Positions 24,532-33,456 of a stretch of 64,000 nucleotides of DNA are shown one piece after another. The notes under the pieces were generated by a model. The model did no database searches and had not been told where the DNA came from. It was given only the letters and a program-made list of their open reading frames with translations. The translations under genes and the position numbers were made by a program. The stretch covers positions 1,240,001-1,304,000 of the forward strand of contig CAVYGS010000005.1 of the NCBI GenBank assembly GCA_963768185.1, read 5' to 3'. Each line of letters begins with the position of its first letter. The stretch's first letter is position 1. Source of the stretch: Palsa-461 sp963768185. Its GTDB lineage: Bacteria; Actinomycetota; Acidimicrobiia; Acidimicrobiales; RAAP-2.

Positions 24532-25814
24532 GATCTCCTCTCGGCCGCAGCGGGCCGCACCTCGTCCTCCAGGAACTCGATCAGCATGGCGCGGAACGAT
24601 CCGGGGTCCCATGTCCGGCCGTCCACGGTGGTGGCATCCATCGACAGCACCGGGATCCCCGCCTCGCGCAGCAGCCGCGCGCTGAAGTAGTCGTCCTCGC
24701 CGAAGCTCACGACCCCGTCGATACGGTGCCGGAGGGCCTCGTTCAGATGCCAGGGCGCCGACCAGCTGGGCATCCTGATCTCCTCGCCCATCGGCACGAA
24801 CCGGGAGGCGAGCGCCCGCATCGGATCCGCGCCCTCGAGCCGCCGGTAGTAGGCGTCGGCGGCGAGCGCCAGGTACATCGACCACACGAACACGGCGCCG
24901 TAGTCCTCCTCGAACTCGCGATAGAGGCCGAGGCTCGACCACAGCCCTCGGCCCAGCCACATGAGACGTAGGCGCTCGTCAGCGCACACCGCGACGCCGG
25001 CATCCCGGCGCGCCTCGAGCTCCTGGTACAGCGACCGGGCGGCGTCACGGCCCCAGGGGCTGCCCCGGTGCCACTGCGGAATCATGGTGGCGGTCATCGT
25101 CTCGGCCGCGCTCACCGGTGCCGGCACCGCGTCGGCGACCAGGTCCCGGCTCCGACGGTTCCACGTGGCGTGCTCGTTGGCCAGCGCCATCACCTCGGCG
25201 AAGCGGTCCATCGAGAAGCGGCGGCTCGTCATGGCCTCGAGGCGGGTGACGAGCGCTCGGAGCTGGTCGGTCATGAGATCGATCCGTTCGACCGGCAGGT
25301 GGCGGTCCCAGTGCTCGGGCAGCTCCTCCCACCACCGCCTCGACGGGTCGAGTCGGATGTCGATGGCGTGGTCGACCGGGAGGAAGTCGGCACCCGCCGC
25401 TGCCGCCCAGGCCTCGAACAGCTTCCGGGTGCCATCGCCGGTGATCGGCGCCTGGAAGATCGTGGGCGTCGGAAGCCCGCCCCAGGGAGGCTCGGGATCT
25501 GCCGCGAGCAGCTCCCCGAATCCGAGCGCGTTGTACTGGTCGCGGTCGTCAGGGAAGCCGGCCGCCCGCAACGCGTCGAGCGCCGCGGGGGCCCGCTGGC
25601 GCGAGGCGAGCAACGACGTCCACCATTGGACGACCACATAGGGGATGTCGAGCGCCCGGTAGATCTCGTGCGGGGCATCCGCGCTGAGCACAGCGAAAGG
25701 CTCTCCGCCCGCGACGCGCTGGCGCGCCTCGGACAACCAGGCGCGCTGGTGGTCGAGGATCTCGCCGGTCACCTCGAGCTCGTGGCGTCTCGGCAGGTGG
25801 GCAGGCTCAGTCAT
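24528..25814 (-). CDS. 2-hydroxyacyl-CoA dehydratase / benzoyl-CoA reductase-like subunit (HgdB/BcrC fold), cysteine-poor
   Basis: A 428-residue protein matching HGD-D subunits: GEPFAVLSADAPHEIYRALD, a middle domain LFEAWAAAAGADFLPVD, and a C-terminal HRIDGVVSFGEDDYFSARL ending REAGIPVLSMDATTVDG. In the classical enzymes cysteines in these places bind a [4Fe-4S] cluster. Here the whole protein has one Cys (AVCADE, near residue 265), and the expected ligand positions read DDRDQYNALG, QAPITGDG and SFGEDDYF. No ATPase activator (HgdC/BcrD-type) gene is nearby. Either the chemistry differs or the pair has another role in CoA-ester metabolism. Confidence 0.8.
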   Translation of the reverse strand: MTEPAHLPRRHELEVTGEILDHQRAWLSEARQRVAGGEPFAVLSADAPHEIYRALDIPYVVVQWWTSLLASRQRAPAALDALRAAGFPDDRDQYNALGFGELLAADPEPPWGGLPTPTIFQAPITGDGTRKLFEAWAAAAGADFLPVDHAIDIRLDPSRRWWEELPEHWDRHLPVERIDLMTDQLRALVTRLEAMTSRRFSMDRFAEVMALANEHATWNRRSRDLVADAVPAPVSAAETMTATMIPQWHRGSPWGRDAARSLYQELEARRDAGVAVCADERLRLMWLGRGLWSSLGLYREFEEDYGAVFVWSMYLALAADAYYRRLEGADPMRALASRFVPMGEEIRMPSWSAPWHLNEALRHRIDGVVSFGEDDYFSARLLREAGIPVLSMDATTVDGRTWDPGSFRAMLIEFLEDEVRPAAAERRS

Positions 25815-26937
25815 CGGCGGTGGCCAGGGCCTGCGCCAAACCCGACACGATGCGGGACGCCGAGGTCTCGTCACCTCGGGGCCACGGCACCCGGACTGAG
25901 AGGAACGGCACCTCGAGCCGGGCTGCGATCCCCGGGGCCTCCCACTCGGCCGACGCATCGTGGTCGAAGACCAGCTGGACGACGGCCAGGGCCCCGGACT
26001 GGCGGACGGCCCCGGCCACCGCGTCGCGTCGCTCGGCCAGCCCGGTCCGGGCCGCCGGCGGCGACCCCGCCGTGTAGCTCTCGATGAGCCCGTCGAGGGG
26101 GTCGGGGGTCTCATCGACGGGGTACCACGCGCGCGCGCCCCAGTCGTGGTCCTCTCCGACGATCAGGAACCCGGCATCCTCGACGGCCCGGTAGAGCGCC
26201 GGGTCGTCCATCGGCGAGCCGGTCACGAACACCGGCACCCCCGAGCTCTCGGGTCCTCCATCGGCCAGGACGTCGTCGATGAGCGCGTGGGCCTCCTCGT
26301 CGACCAGCGCCATCACCGCGCCCGAGAGCACCAGCGCATCGGTTCCTGACATGCCAGCCGGGCGGGCGCGGCGCAGGTCGCCCACCTGTTCCATACGACG
26401 CGTCGTTGCGTTGGCCCGACCGATGGCGGCCCGCACTGCGTCGTCGTCCGGGCGGCTCCCCGACCATGCGCCGAGCACGTCGCGAAACTCGGCGGCCCGG
26501 AGGCGGTTGTAACGCGCACACGCCGGGTCCGGGACCCGGAGGAGGTCGTAGAACCACAGCGCGAGCGGAGCCAGGTCGCCCGCGTGGAGGAGTTCGCGCA
26601 GCACATAGAAGAGCTTGGTGTGCGCCTCGGTGTCACGCCCGATGACCAACGCGTCGAGCCAGTCCAGCCCCCCGCTGGCCAGTGCGTCGAGCACGACCTG
26701 GGCGTCCGGTGCGAGTTTGAACGGCGAGGGCTCGACCGGAGTTCCGTCACTCGGGTCGAGTCGGGCCGGAGCGAGACGCACCGGCAGCATCCCGGCCGCC
26801 GACACCAGCTCGCGCGGCACGTCGTGGCCGAGGATCCCCACCACCCGGCCCCCGGTGTCGCGCCAGGCGCAGGCGATGGCCTCGGGATGCCAATAGGCGC
26901 ACGTGGCGCGCTCGGCCCACTCAGCGCGTGAGAGCAA
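25807..26937 (-). CDS. 2-hydroxyacyl-CoA dehydratase / benzoyl-CoA reductase-like second subunit, cluster Cys missing
   Basis: A 376-residue partner of the protein above. VVGILGHDVPRELVSAAGML followed by PVRL is the family N-terminal block. GVPVFVTGSPMDDPALY and then GEDHDWGAR form the Rossmann-like block that normally ends E-D-x-C-x-G-x-R with a cluster ligand; here that Cys is Trp. The T/C-C-D-T-M region is replaced by IGRDTEAHTK. The gene overlaps both neighbours (8 bp with the first subunit, 17 bp with the hydrolase), so subunits and hydrolase are produced together. The loss of ligands in both subunits argues against random error. Confidence 0.78.
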   Translation of the reverse strand: MLSRAEWAERATCAYWHPEAIACAWRDTGGRVVGILGHDVPRELVSAAGMLPVRLAPARLDPSDGTPVEPSPFKLAPDAQVVLDALASGGLDWLDALVIGRDTEAHTKLFYVLRELLHAGDLAPLALWFYDLLRVPDPACARYNRLRAAEFRDVLGAWSGSRPDDDAVRAAIGRANATTRRMEQVGDLRRARPAGMSGTDALVLSGAVMALVDEEAHALIDDVLADGGPESSGVPVFVTGSPMDDPALYRAVEDAGFLIVGEDHDWGARAWYPVDETPDPLDGLIESYTAGSPPAARTGLAERRDAVAGAVRQSGALAVVQLVFDHDASAEWEAPGIAARLEVPFLSVRVPWPRGDETSASRIVSGLAQALATADD

Positions 26938-28393
26938 TCCGTTCCTCGGTGTCGTGAACCAGCTGGTCGGCCTCTTCTCGCAGGAGCCACCGTTCGGCGA
27001 CGAGCTCCTCGCAGCGTGCCACGAAACGCGTCATGTAGCCGGACCGGCTGGAGTATCGCTGCTCGAGCGCATGCTCACTGAAGGGCACCATGTGGCCGAT
27101 GAGATCGGCTAGGAATGCGGGGTCGATGTAGGGAGCCGAGTCGGCCGGGAGGCAGGCGCCCGGTCGCGGCGTGCTGTGCGGGAGATAGGTGGCGGCGGGA
27201 ACGTCGACCCAGGGCGTCCGAACCCCGCCCACCGCGTTGTCGTCGTCATCGCGCACGATCGATACTGCCTCTGGCATCCTGCCGTGCACGCCACCAGCGC
27301 GGCGGGACAGGTACTCGAACCTGGGCGCGCGCGGCGGTGACTCCCCCGCTTGCACCCAGTTGTCCACCGCGGCGAACACGGCGCGGGCGATGAAGTCGAG
27401 GCGCGCGGTCGAGGGCACCTCCAGGATGTCGCGTGGACGTTCCGGCCAGCCGCGCTCGACCAGCTGGGCACCGTTGGTGGCGAGAGCTTCGAAGCCGGTG
27501 GCGACGTGCGACGTGCCCGCGACCTCGTACAGGCGGTACTTGTCGAACGGTCCGTCGGTGTCGGCGCGCAGCACCGTCCGATGGGTCTCCGCCTCCCCTT
27601 CGCTCAGCAGCTCGATGACCGGCACGCCGTGCGGACCGATGGTCCGGCGCTCGTCGTCCCACGGGAGCGTCGGCTGGCCGTGGCTCAGCGGCGCGTATCC
27701 GGGGCGCAGCGCACCCCCCGAGGAGATGCAAACGACATACGCGTCGATCACCGGTTGCCCGTCGGCCAGCCGCCACCGCTGGTCGAAGGCGTCGCCCAAG
27801 AACGTCCGGCAGAACGTGCCGGTCTGGGACCAGCCCGACAGGATGGACCGCGTGCCCCGGCCCCCGAGCGGATCGTTCGGCCTCCCCGAGCGCACCAGGG
27901 AGGCGACCAGCCCGACGATGTCCCAACCGAGCCCCGGTCGGTCGATGGAGAGCTCGCCGTAGCGTTCGGGGTCGAAGCGGCGCAAGTCACCGACGATCGA
28001 ATGCTCCTGGGTGACGCCGATGTGGACGTGGCCGTTGCGCAGCAGCCATGGCGCGATGGCACCCCAGGTGATCGACCGGTCGGCGTCGGAGTGGTTGGGT
28101 TCGAGGGCCACCAGGCCGCTGCACCGTGCGAGGTCCGCCGGCCGGCGGACGAGGATCCGGGTGGTGAAGGCGACGCCCGGCTCGATCACCTCCGCCTGGA
28201 GGGCGTCGTCGCAGCCGAACAGGTCGGCATTGCCCCGGACGACGAACTCCTCCTCGACGTAGTCGGCCGGCTCGAGATCGATGCCGAGATGCCGCTCCGG
28301 CCAGTGCGCCCGACCCAGGGGGACTGAACTGGCGGAGACCGCGAGGGGCCCCTCGACGACGAGCCGGTCGAGCAGCTCGGTGGGCGCGCTCAC
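26921..28393 (-). CDS. Alpha/beta hydrolase domain protein (Abhydrolase_10 type)
   Basis: A 490-residue protein with nucleophile motif SGWSQTG near residue 190, YEVAGTSHVATGFEAL with the likely His, and a long C-terminal helical part (PFSEHALEQRYSSRSGYMTRF). This matches the large alpha/beta hydrolases of Pfam family Abhydrolase_10. It is the first gene of a four-gene unit (hydrolase, two dehydratase-like subunits, CoA-transferase), all overlapping by a few bases. It may open a lactone or ester before CoA activation. The candidate operator at 28524 lies 131 bp upstream. Confidence 0.85.
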   Translation of the reverse strand: MSAPTELLDRLVVEGPLAVSASSVPLGRAHWPERHLGIDLEPADYVEEEFVVRGNADLFGCDDALQAEVIEPGVAFTTRILVRRPADLARCSGLVALEPNHSDADRSITWGAIAPWLLRNGHVHIGVTQEHSIVGDLRRFDPERYGELSIDRPGLGWDIVGLVASLVRSGRPNDPLGGRGTRSILSGWSQTGTFCRTFLGDAFDQRWRLADGQPVIDAYVVCISSGGALRPGYAPLSHGQPTLPWDDERRTIGPHGVPVIELLSEGEAETHRTVLRADTDGPFDKYRLYEVAGTSHVATGFEALATNGAQLVERGWPERPRDILEVPSTARLDFIARAVFAAVDNWVQAGESPPRAPRFEYLSRRAGGVHGRMPEAVSIVRDDDDNAVGGVRTPWVDVPAATYLPHSTPRPGACLPADSAPYIDPAFLADLIGHMVPFSEHALEQRYSSRSGYMTRFVARCEELVAERWLLREEADQLVHDTEERIALTR

Positions 28394-28523
28394 GACCGAC
28401 CGGACCGCAGCGTGCCCACAGCCCCGCTGACCGCCGTCCGATCCTTGGTTCTCACCTCATCTCCCGTTCGTACATGCCCCGGCGTTCCTGCAGGTCCATG
28501 GAATCCTCCGGTCCCGCCGATTG

Positions 28524-28536
28524 TCAAGGTACTTGA
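28524..28536. promoter_or_regulatory. Candidate MarR operator, copy 2 (TCAAG-N3-CTTGA)
   Basis: TCAAGGTACTTGA has the same perfect 5-bp arms and 3-bp spacer as the site at 19971-19983. It lies in the 230-bp gap upstream of the hydrolase/dehydratase-like/CoA-transferase unit. Confidence 0.5.
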
Positions 28537-28626
28537 TACTCATGCAGGGCCAGGGTTCCCGAGACGGGAGCGTCAAGCGTTCGTGGCGCGCCCCGATGCT
28601 CTGTCGGCCTCTGAGCCGTGCACCGC

Positions 28627-29469
28627 TTAAAGCCCGAGGTGGCCGGCCTCCCAGAGCCGGATCCCGCCCAGGATCCCGGCCGAGTTGTCGACCACCGTGG
28701 TCTTGGTGAGGACGTCGCCCAGGTCGTCGCGCTTCACCCGGCGGGCGTTGCCCCCACCGAGGAACAGGTGGTCGAAGAACAAGAGCTCGTCGAGCTGCGT
28801 GATGGCCTTACGCACGCGCGTGTTCCATCGCTCGTCGCCGATGTCCTTGCGGGTCCGCTCGCCCAGCTGGTCGTTGTAGCTCTCGCCTTTGCGGAAGGGC
28901 TGGTGTGCGATCTCGAGGTGGGGGAGCAGCCCGCCGTCAAGGAACAGCGCCGTGCCGAACCCGGTCCCAAGCGTGATGACGAACTCGAGCCCCTCCCCCT
29001 TCACCACCGCGGCCCCCTGGACGTCCGCGTCGTTCGCGACCTTGGTCGGCTTGCCGAGCGCCTCATTCAGCGCGCCGGCCAGGTCGAAGCGCGACCACGC
29101 CTCGGCCAGGGCGGGGTCGACCTTGGAGCCCGGACCGGCCTCGGTCACGAAGTGCGGCGCGCTCAGCACGTGGCCGCCGCGGACCATGCCCGGGAACCCG
29201 GCCGAGACCCGGTCGGCCTCGGGGAGCGGCTGCACCAGCTTGACGAGGGCAGGGACCAGCCCGCCGTCGCCGGTGGGGGGAAACGGGTATTTCGTCGGCA
29301 CCCGCACGCGGTCGGCGACCATCGCCCCCGACGCGTCGAGGACCGATGCCTTGAGGCCGGTCCCGCCGATGTCGATCGCCAGCGTCAGTGGCTTGACCAG
29401 CGGCTGCCCGGCCCTGACCGTGGGAAGGGAGGCTTCCTCCTCGTCCAGCTCTTGTTCGTCGTCGGCCAC
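28627..29469 (-). CDS. ROK-family sugar kinase, polyphosphate-glucokinase-like
   Basis: A 280-residue ROK kinase: LAIDIGGTGLKASVLD phosphate-binding loop, KVANDADVQG, ITLGTGFGTALFLDGGLLPH and the C-terminal FLGGGNARRV. It resembles actinobacterial polyphosphate/ATP glucokinases, which phosphorylate glucose at position 6, but the phosphoryl donor cannot be decided. A charged N-terminal tail (DDEQELDEEEA) precedes the domain, and an internal start near LTLAIDIGG is possible. It follows the P450 gene upstream after 31 bp and shows no functional link to the catabolic unit. Confidence 0.82.
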   Translation of the reverse strand: MADDEQELDEEEASLPTVRAGQPLVKPLTLAIDIGGTGLKASVLDASGAMVADRVRVPTKYPFPPTGDGGLVPALVKLVQPLPEADRVSAGFPGMVRGGHVLSAPHFVTEAGPGSKVDPALAEAWSRFDLAGALNEALGKPTKVANDADVQGAAVVKGEGLEFVITLGTGFGTALFLDGGLLPHLEIAHQPFRKGESYNDQLGERTRKDIGDERWNTRVRKAITQLDELLFFDHLFLGGGNARRVKRDDLGDVLTKTTVVDNSAGILGGIRLWEAGHLGL

Positions 29470-29500
29470 CGGGCGACACTAACCTCCGGCCCGCTGTTCC

Positions 29501-30733
29501 CTATGCGGCGCTGACGCGGACCACCAGCTCGGACAATCCCCGCAGGACGACGTTGTCCCGGTAGGTGACGGTGTCCGAGACGAGCCCGATGTCCGCGGTG
29601 CGCTCCAAGAGGCGCGGCAGCGCGATCGCCGTCTCGAGGCGGGCCAGGGGGGCGCCGAGGCAGTGGTGGAGGCCGAATCCGAAGCCGAGGTGCCGGTTGT
29701 CGGCCCGTCCGAGGTCCAGCTCGTCGGGGGCCTCGAACGCCTCGGGGTCGTGGTTGCCCGACGCGATCACCGCGAGGGCGTAGTGGCCCCGCGGCAGCGT
29801 GGCCGGGCCGAGCTCGACGTCCTCCAGCATCACCCTCCCGGTGAGCTGGACCGGCGAGACGAAGCGCAGCAACTCGTCGACGGCGGTGGTGGTGAGCATC
29901 GGATCGGCGCGCCAGCGCGCCAGCTGGTCGGGATGGCGGACGAGCGCGAGCACCCCGCCCGAGATGAGGTTGACCGTCGTCTCGTGCCCGGCGACGAGGA
30001 GGAGGATGGCAGTCGCCAACGTCTGGCCCTCGGTGAGCACGACACCCGCGTCTTCGGCCAGCACCAGCTGACTCAAGAGGTCGTCGCCGGGGGCGGCCCT
30101 CCGCTCGGCCATCAGTGGGAAGAAGTACTCGGCAAAGGCCGCCACGACCTCCATGCGTTGCTCGAGTGCGTCATCGGGCATCAAGAAGTCGGGGTCGAGG
30201 CCGCGCGCGAGCACGGCGGACCACTCGGAGAACCGGTCGCGGTCGGCAGCGGGGATCCCGAGCATGGTGCAGATCACCTGGATGGGCAGCGGGTAGGCGA
30301 ACTCGCGCACGAGATCCACCTCACCGCGCTCGAGCGCCTCGTCCACGAGGTCGTCGACCATCGCCTCGATGCCCGGCCGGAAGCCCTCGACCATCCGCGG
30401 GGTGAACGCCTTCGAGACCAGGCCGCGCATGACCGTGTGGTCGGGAGGATCGCGGAAGATGAAGGGGCGGTTGTCGGCGATCGCCTGGGCCATCTGCTGG
30501 TCGGCCTCGAGGTTGCGCCCCGGCTGGCGGCCGACGCCCCGGGGCCGGACTGCCGGATCGACGCGGGCGGCGTCGACCGAGGCCGACTTGGAGCGCAGGA
30601 CCTCGAGGCAGTCGGCGTGCCGAGTGAGCACCCAGAAGCCGCCCGCATCGTGGTGCACCGGCGCGCGCTCGCGCAGCTCCGCGTAACGCGGCCAGGGATC
30701 CTCCACGAAGCCCGGGTCGAAGAGCTCCGTCAC
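29501..30733 (-). CDS. Cytochrome P450 (canonical)
   Basis: A 410-residue bacterial P450. The I-helix VAGHETTVN carries the normal acid/Thr pair, in contrast to the two P450s at 12027-14436. K-helix ELLR and heme loop FGFGLHHCLG are intact. FIFRDPPDHTVMRGLVSKAF is the usual substrate-side block. No ferredoxin or reductase gene is adjacent. It lies between a ROK kinase and a conjugation-like cluster, so its substrate and pathway cannot be inferred from context. Confidence 0.93.
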   Translation of the reverse strand: MTELFDPGFVEDPWPRYAELRERAPVHHDAGGFWVLTRHADCLEVLRSKSASVDAARVDPAVRPRGVGRQPGRNLEADQQMAQAIADNRPFIFRDPPDHTVMRGLVSKAFTPRMVEGFRPGIEAMVDDLVDEALERGEVDLVREFAYPLPIQVICTMLGIPAADRDRFSEWSAVLARGLDPDFLMPDDALEQRMEVVAAFAEYFFPLMAERRAAPGDDLLSQLVLAEDAGVVLTEGQTLATAILLLVAGHETTVNLISGGVLALVRHPDQLARWRADPMLTTTAVDELLRFVSPVQLTGRVMLEDVELGPATLPRGHYALAVIASGNHDPEAFEAPDELDLGRADNRHLGFGFGLHHCLGAPLARLETAIALPRLLERTADIGLVSDTVTYRDNVVLRGLSELVVRVSAA

Positions 30734-30773
30734 GCGGGCGAAGCGTATCGGGGGGACCGCCCAGGCCCGATCC

Positions 30774-32192
30774 TCAGCGCACCCGTGCGGCCAACGCCCG
30801 GTCCTCCCACCACGGGACGAGCCCGAGGCGCACGGGCGGCCGCTCGCCGTAGACGAGCACGGCGTCCCCCGTCGGCAGCTGCCGGAGCGCTTCGGGCGGC
30901 AGCAGGCGACGCCACACGCTCGAGGTCCCCGTCGACGGAAGGCCCGCGCCGTCGAGGCTCCGCGACATGACGGCGACCTCCCGATCGCCCACCAGCGCGG
31001 AGGCGTGCTCGAGGGTCGAGGGCTCGGCGATCCCCGAGAGGAACAACCTCGCCCGGTGGTTGTTGAGGACGGTCGGCGCCCGGGCGCCGTAGCGGGCCTG
31101 GACCTGGGCGAGGTCCTGCCAGACCGTGACCAGCTGGATGCCGTGGCCCGCGGCGGTCGCCGCGAGGGCGTCGAGCTCGGCCACCGGCGCGATGTTCGCC
31201 GCCTCGTCCAGCACGAGGAGCAGGGCCGGGTCGAGTGGCCCGGTCCGAGCGGCCCGCCGGAACGCCGCGTCCAGCACCTGCTTCACCAACGCGACGAAGA
31301 CGCCCCGGTACGTGCGCTGGTCGTGCGCGGGCGCGCAGAGGTACAGCGTGTTGCTCCCGTCCAACAGCGTTTCGGGGTCGACGTCCTCCCCGGCGTCGGT
31401 CCCCCCGTGGAGCAACGGGTCGAGCACGGTCTCGGCCGTCGTGGAGACAGCGGACCGCTGCCGCTCCTCGCGCCCGAAGGCCGCCGTCGCCGCCCAGAGC
31501 GCCTCGTCGACGCCGGCGTGCTCGAGCAGCTCCAGAACCTCTCCCACCTCCTGGGTGTCGACCCAGCGGGCCACGTCGCGCAGCGACCGGCCGGCGCTCG
31601 CCGCGGCGAAGAGGAGCGGCGCCAGCAGCTTGGCGGCGGTCGCGTACCAGAACTCCCCGTCCGCGCTGGTGGTGCTCGAACGGGCCAACTCGGTGAGGTC
31701 GGCGGCCACTCGACGGGCCCCGCTCCAGCTGCGGGCGGCCGGGAGGGGCGACCACGCGCTCGTCACCCGACCGGTCGACCCGGTCGGGTCGAAGCACCAC
31801 ACGCTCCCCCGGGCCGCCCGCCAGCGCTCGGTCTGCGCCAAGAGGTCCGACTTGACGCTCGCCGCCACCACCGGTCCGTCCCAGTCCAGGATCGCCGGGA
31901 TGGCGATGGCCGACGTCTTGCCGCTCTGGGTCGGACCCACGACCGCGACGGACTGGGCGCGCTCGGTCCACAACGTCGTGCGCCGCGTTCTCGAACGAAA
32001 CTCCCCGAGCCGGATGCGCCCGGGTCCGGGGCGGGTGAGCGGCCTCACGTCGGCGGCCGTCGCCCAGCGGGCGCCCTGGGGACGCCTGCCCCTCGCACCC
32101 GACCACGACCCCGATCCATTTCTCGGCGCAGCGGCGAGCGAGCCCCCGACGAGCACCAGCGCGGCCGCCGCCGTGCCCGCCTGTTCGATCAC
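30774..32192 (-). CDS. VirD4/TraG-like coupling ATPase (TraM-recognition type)
   Basis: A 472-residue ATPase. Near the N-terminus is a probable membrane helix (GTAAAALVLVGGSLAAA), then Walker A VVGPTQSGKTSAIAIPAILD near residue 80, and Walker B LLLVLDEAANIAPV near residue 300 followed by GIQLVTVWQDLAQVQARYG. This is the type IV coupling protein architecture, which brings DNA or protein to a secretion channel. GTG at 32192 overlaps the real stop of the VirB4-like gene (GTGA), fixing both ends. It is the last gene of the five-gene cluster. Confidence 0.87.
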   Translation of the reverse strand: MIEQAGTAAAALVLVGGSLAAAPRNGSGSWSGARGRRPQGARWATAADVRPLTRPGPGRIRLGEFRSRTRRTTLWTERAQSVAVVGPTQSGKTSAIAIPAILDWDGPVVAASVKSDLLAQTERWRAARGSVWCFDPTGSTGRVTSAWSPLPAARSWSGARRVAADLTELARSSTTSADGEFWYATAAKLLAPLLFAAASAGRSLRDVARWVDTQEVGEVLELLEHAGVDEALWAATAAFGREERQRSAVSTTAETVLDPLLHGGTDAGEDVDPETLLDGSNTLYLCAPAHDQRTYRGVFVALVKQVLDAAFRRAARTGPLDPALLLVLDEAANIAPVAELDALAATAAGHGIQLVTVWQDLAQVQARYGARAPTVLNNHRARLFLSGIAEPSTLEHASALVGDREVAVMSRSLDGAGLPSTGTSSVWRRLLPPEALRQLPTGDAVLVYGERPPVRLGLVPWWEDRALAARVR

Positions 32193-33456
32193 GGCCCGAC
32201 CATGGCGGCGTCGGTGTCCACCAGCGCGGTTCGGCGGAACCGACCACGTGGCGCACCAGGAACGAACGACGGCCGACCTTCCAGAGCGCCACGCCGCGGC
32301 GGAGCTGCGGCACCAGCTCGACCTCGGTGCTAGAGAGCGACAGCAGGTCGGCGGCCTTCGCCACCTCACCGGGCGGCTGGGCGTAGAGGACGAGGGTCTC
32401 CGAATCGCTGAGGAGGCCCTCGGCCAGACCCACCTGCTCGGACCCCGCGGCGCCGACCGCGGTGAGGTCAGACAGCCGATGGAGCGCGGCGACGTTGGCG
32501 ACCCCGTGTGCCCGCGACAGCTTCCAGGACGCCTGGAGCCACCGGGCCACGCCCAGGTTAGCGAGAATCGCCCAGGCCTCGTCGACGACGAGGAACGCCT
32601 GACCCCCGCTCCGGGACCGGGACACCGCCGCCTGCAGCCAGGCCGTGGCACACGCCATGAGGACGCCGAGCGCGGCCGAGGCGTAGAGCGCCGAGAGATC
32701 GAGAACCACCAGCGGTCCGGAAAGGTCGAGCCCCGGTGTCGTCTCGCCGTCGAACATCCCGCGCAGGTCGCCGTGCACGAGGCGGCGGAGCTCAAGAGCG
32801 ACGTCGCGGCCGTCCTCCAACAGCGAGGCCCGGTCGGTCCGGATCCGCGCCGCCTGCTCGTCGGACGGATCGAGCAGCGCGGCCACGACCGCCGGCACCG
32901 TCGGGACGCGGGACCGGGATCGCACCGAGCCGAGCCCGAGGTCGACCGCGGCGCGCTCTCGCGGCGCGAGCGGGCGGCCGAGGCACGCGCTGGCCAGCGA
33001 GGCGAGCAGCTCGCTCTGGCGCCGGTCGGGGTCCTCGGGGGCGGCGGGGTCCCCGGCGGGCGTGCGCACCGGATCGAGGGGGTTCAGTCGCACCGATCCG
33101 CCGGGGCGCAGCGAGACGGGGCGGACCCCCCACAGCTCGGCCAGCCCCGCGTACTCCCCCTTGGGGTCGACGACCCAGGCCCGTCGGCCGAACACCGACT
33201 GACGCCAGAGGTAGGTCTTGAGCAACGCGCTCTTCCCCCGGCCGATCTGGCCGAACACGATCATGTTGGGGTTGGACACGACGCCCTGGCGATAGAGCTC
33301 GAAGGGATCGTACACGAAGGAGCCGCCGAGCAGGTCGTGGCCGATCAGGACGCCGCGGCGCCCCAGCCCCGCCTCGGCGAGCAGCGGGTAGGCGGCGCCG
33401 AGGTTGCGGGTGGTGACCGAGTGCGCCGGCACCCCGAAGCCCCCCGGCGTCCTCAC
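32189..33456 (-). CDS. VirB4-like conjugation ATPase (frameshift near the C-terminus)
   Basis: About 420 residues. Walker A FGQIGRGKSALLKTYLWRQ is near residue 65, AWVVDPKGEYAGL follows, and Walker B GGQAFLVVDEAWAIL lies in the C-terminal half; this is the HerA/VirB4 fold. GTG at 33456 overlaps the SCO6880-like stop (GTGA). As displayed, the frame runs on past the end of the gene. After SFLVRHVVGSAE, a one-base shift near 32235 gives ALVDTDAAMVGP and a stop at 32189, exactly overlapping the next GTG. One base is therefore missing in the consensus, or the gene is truly frameshifted at its last 15 codons. Confidence 0.85.
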
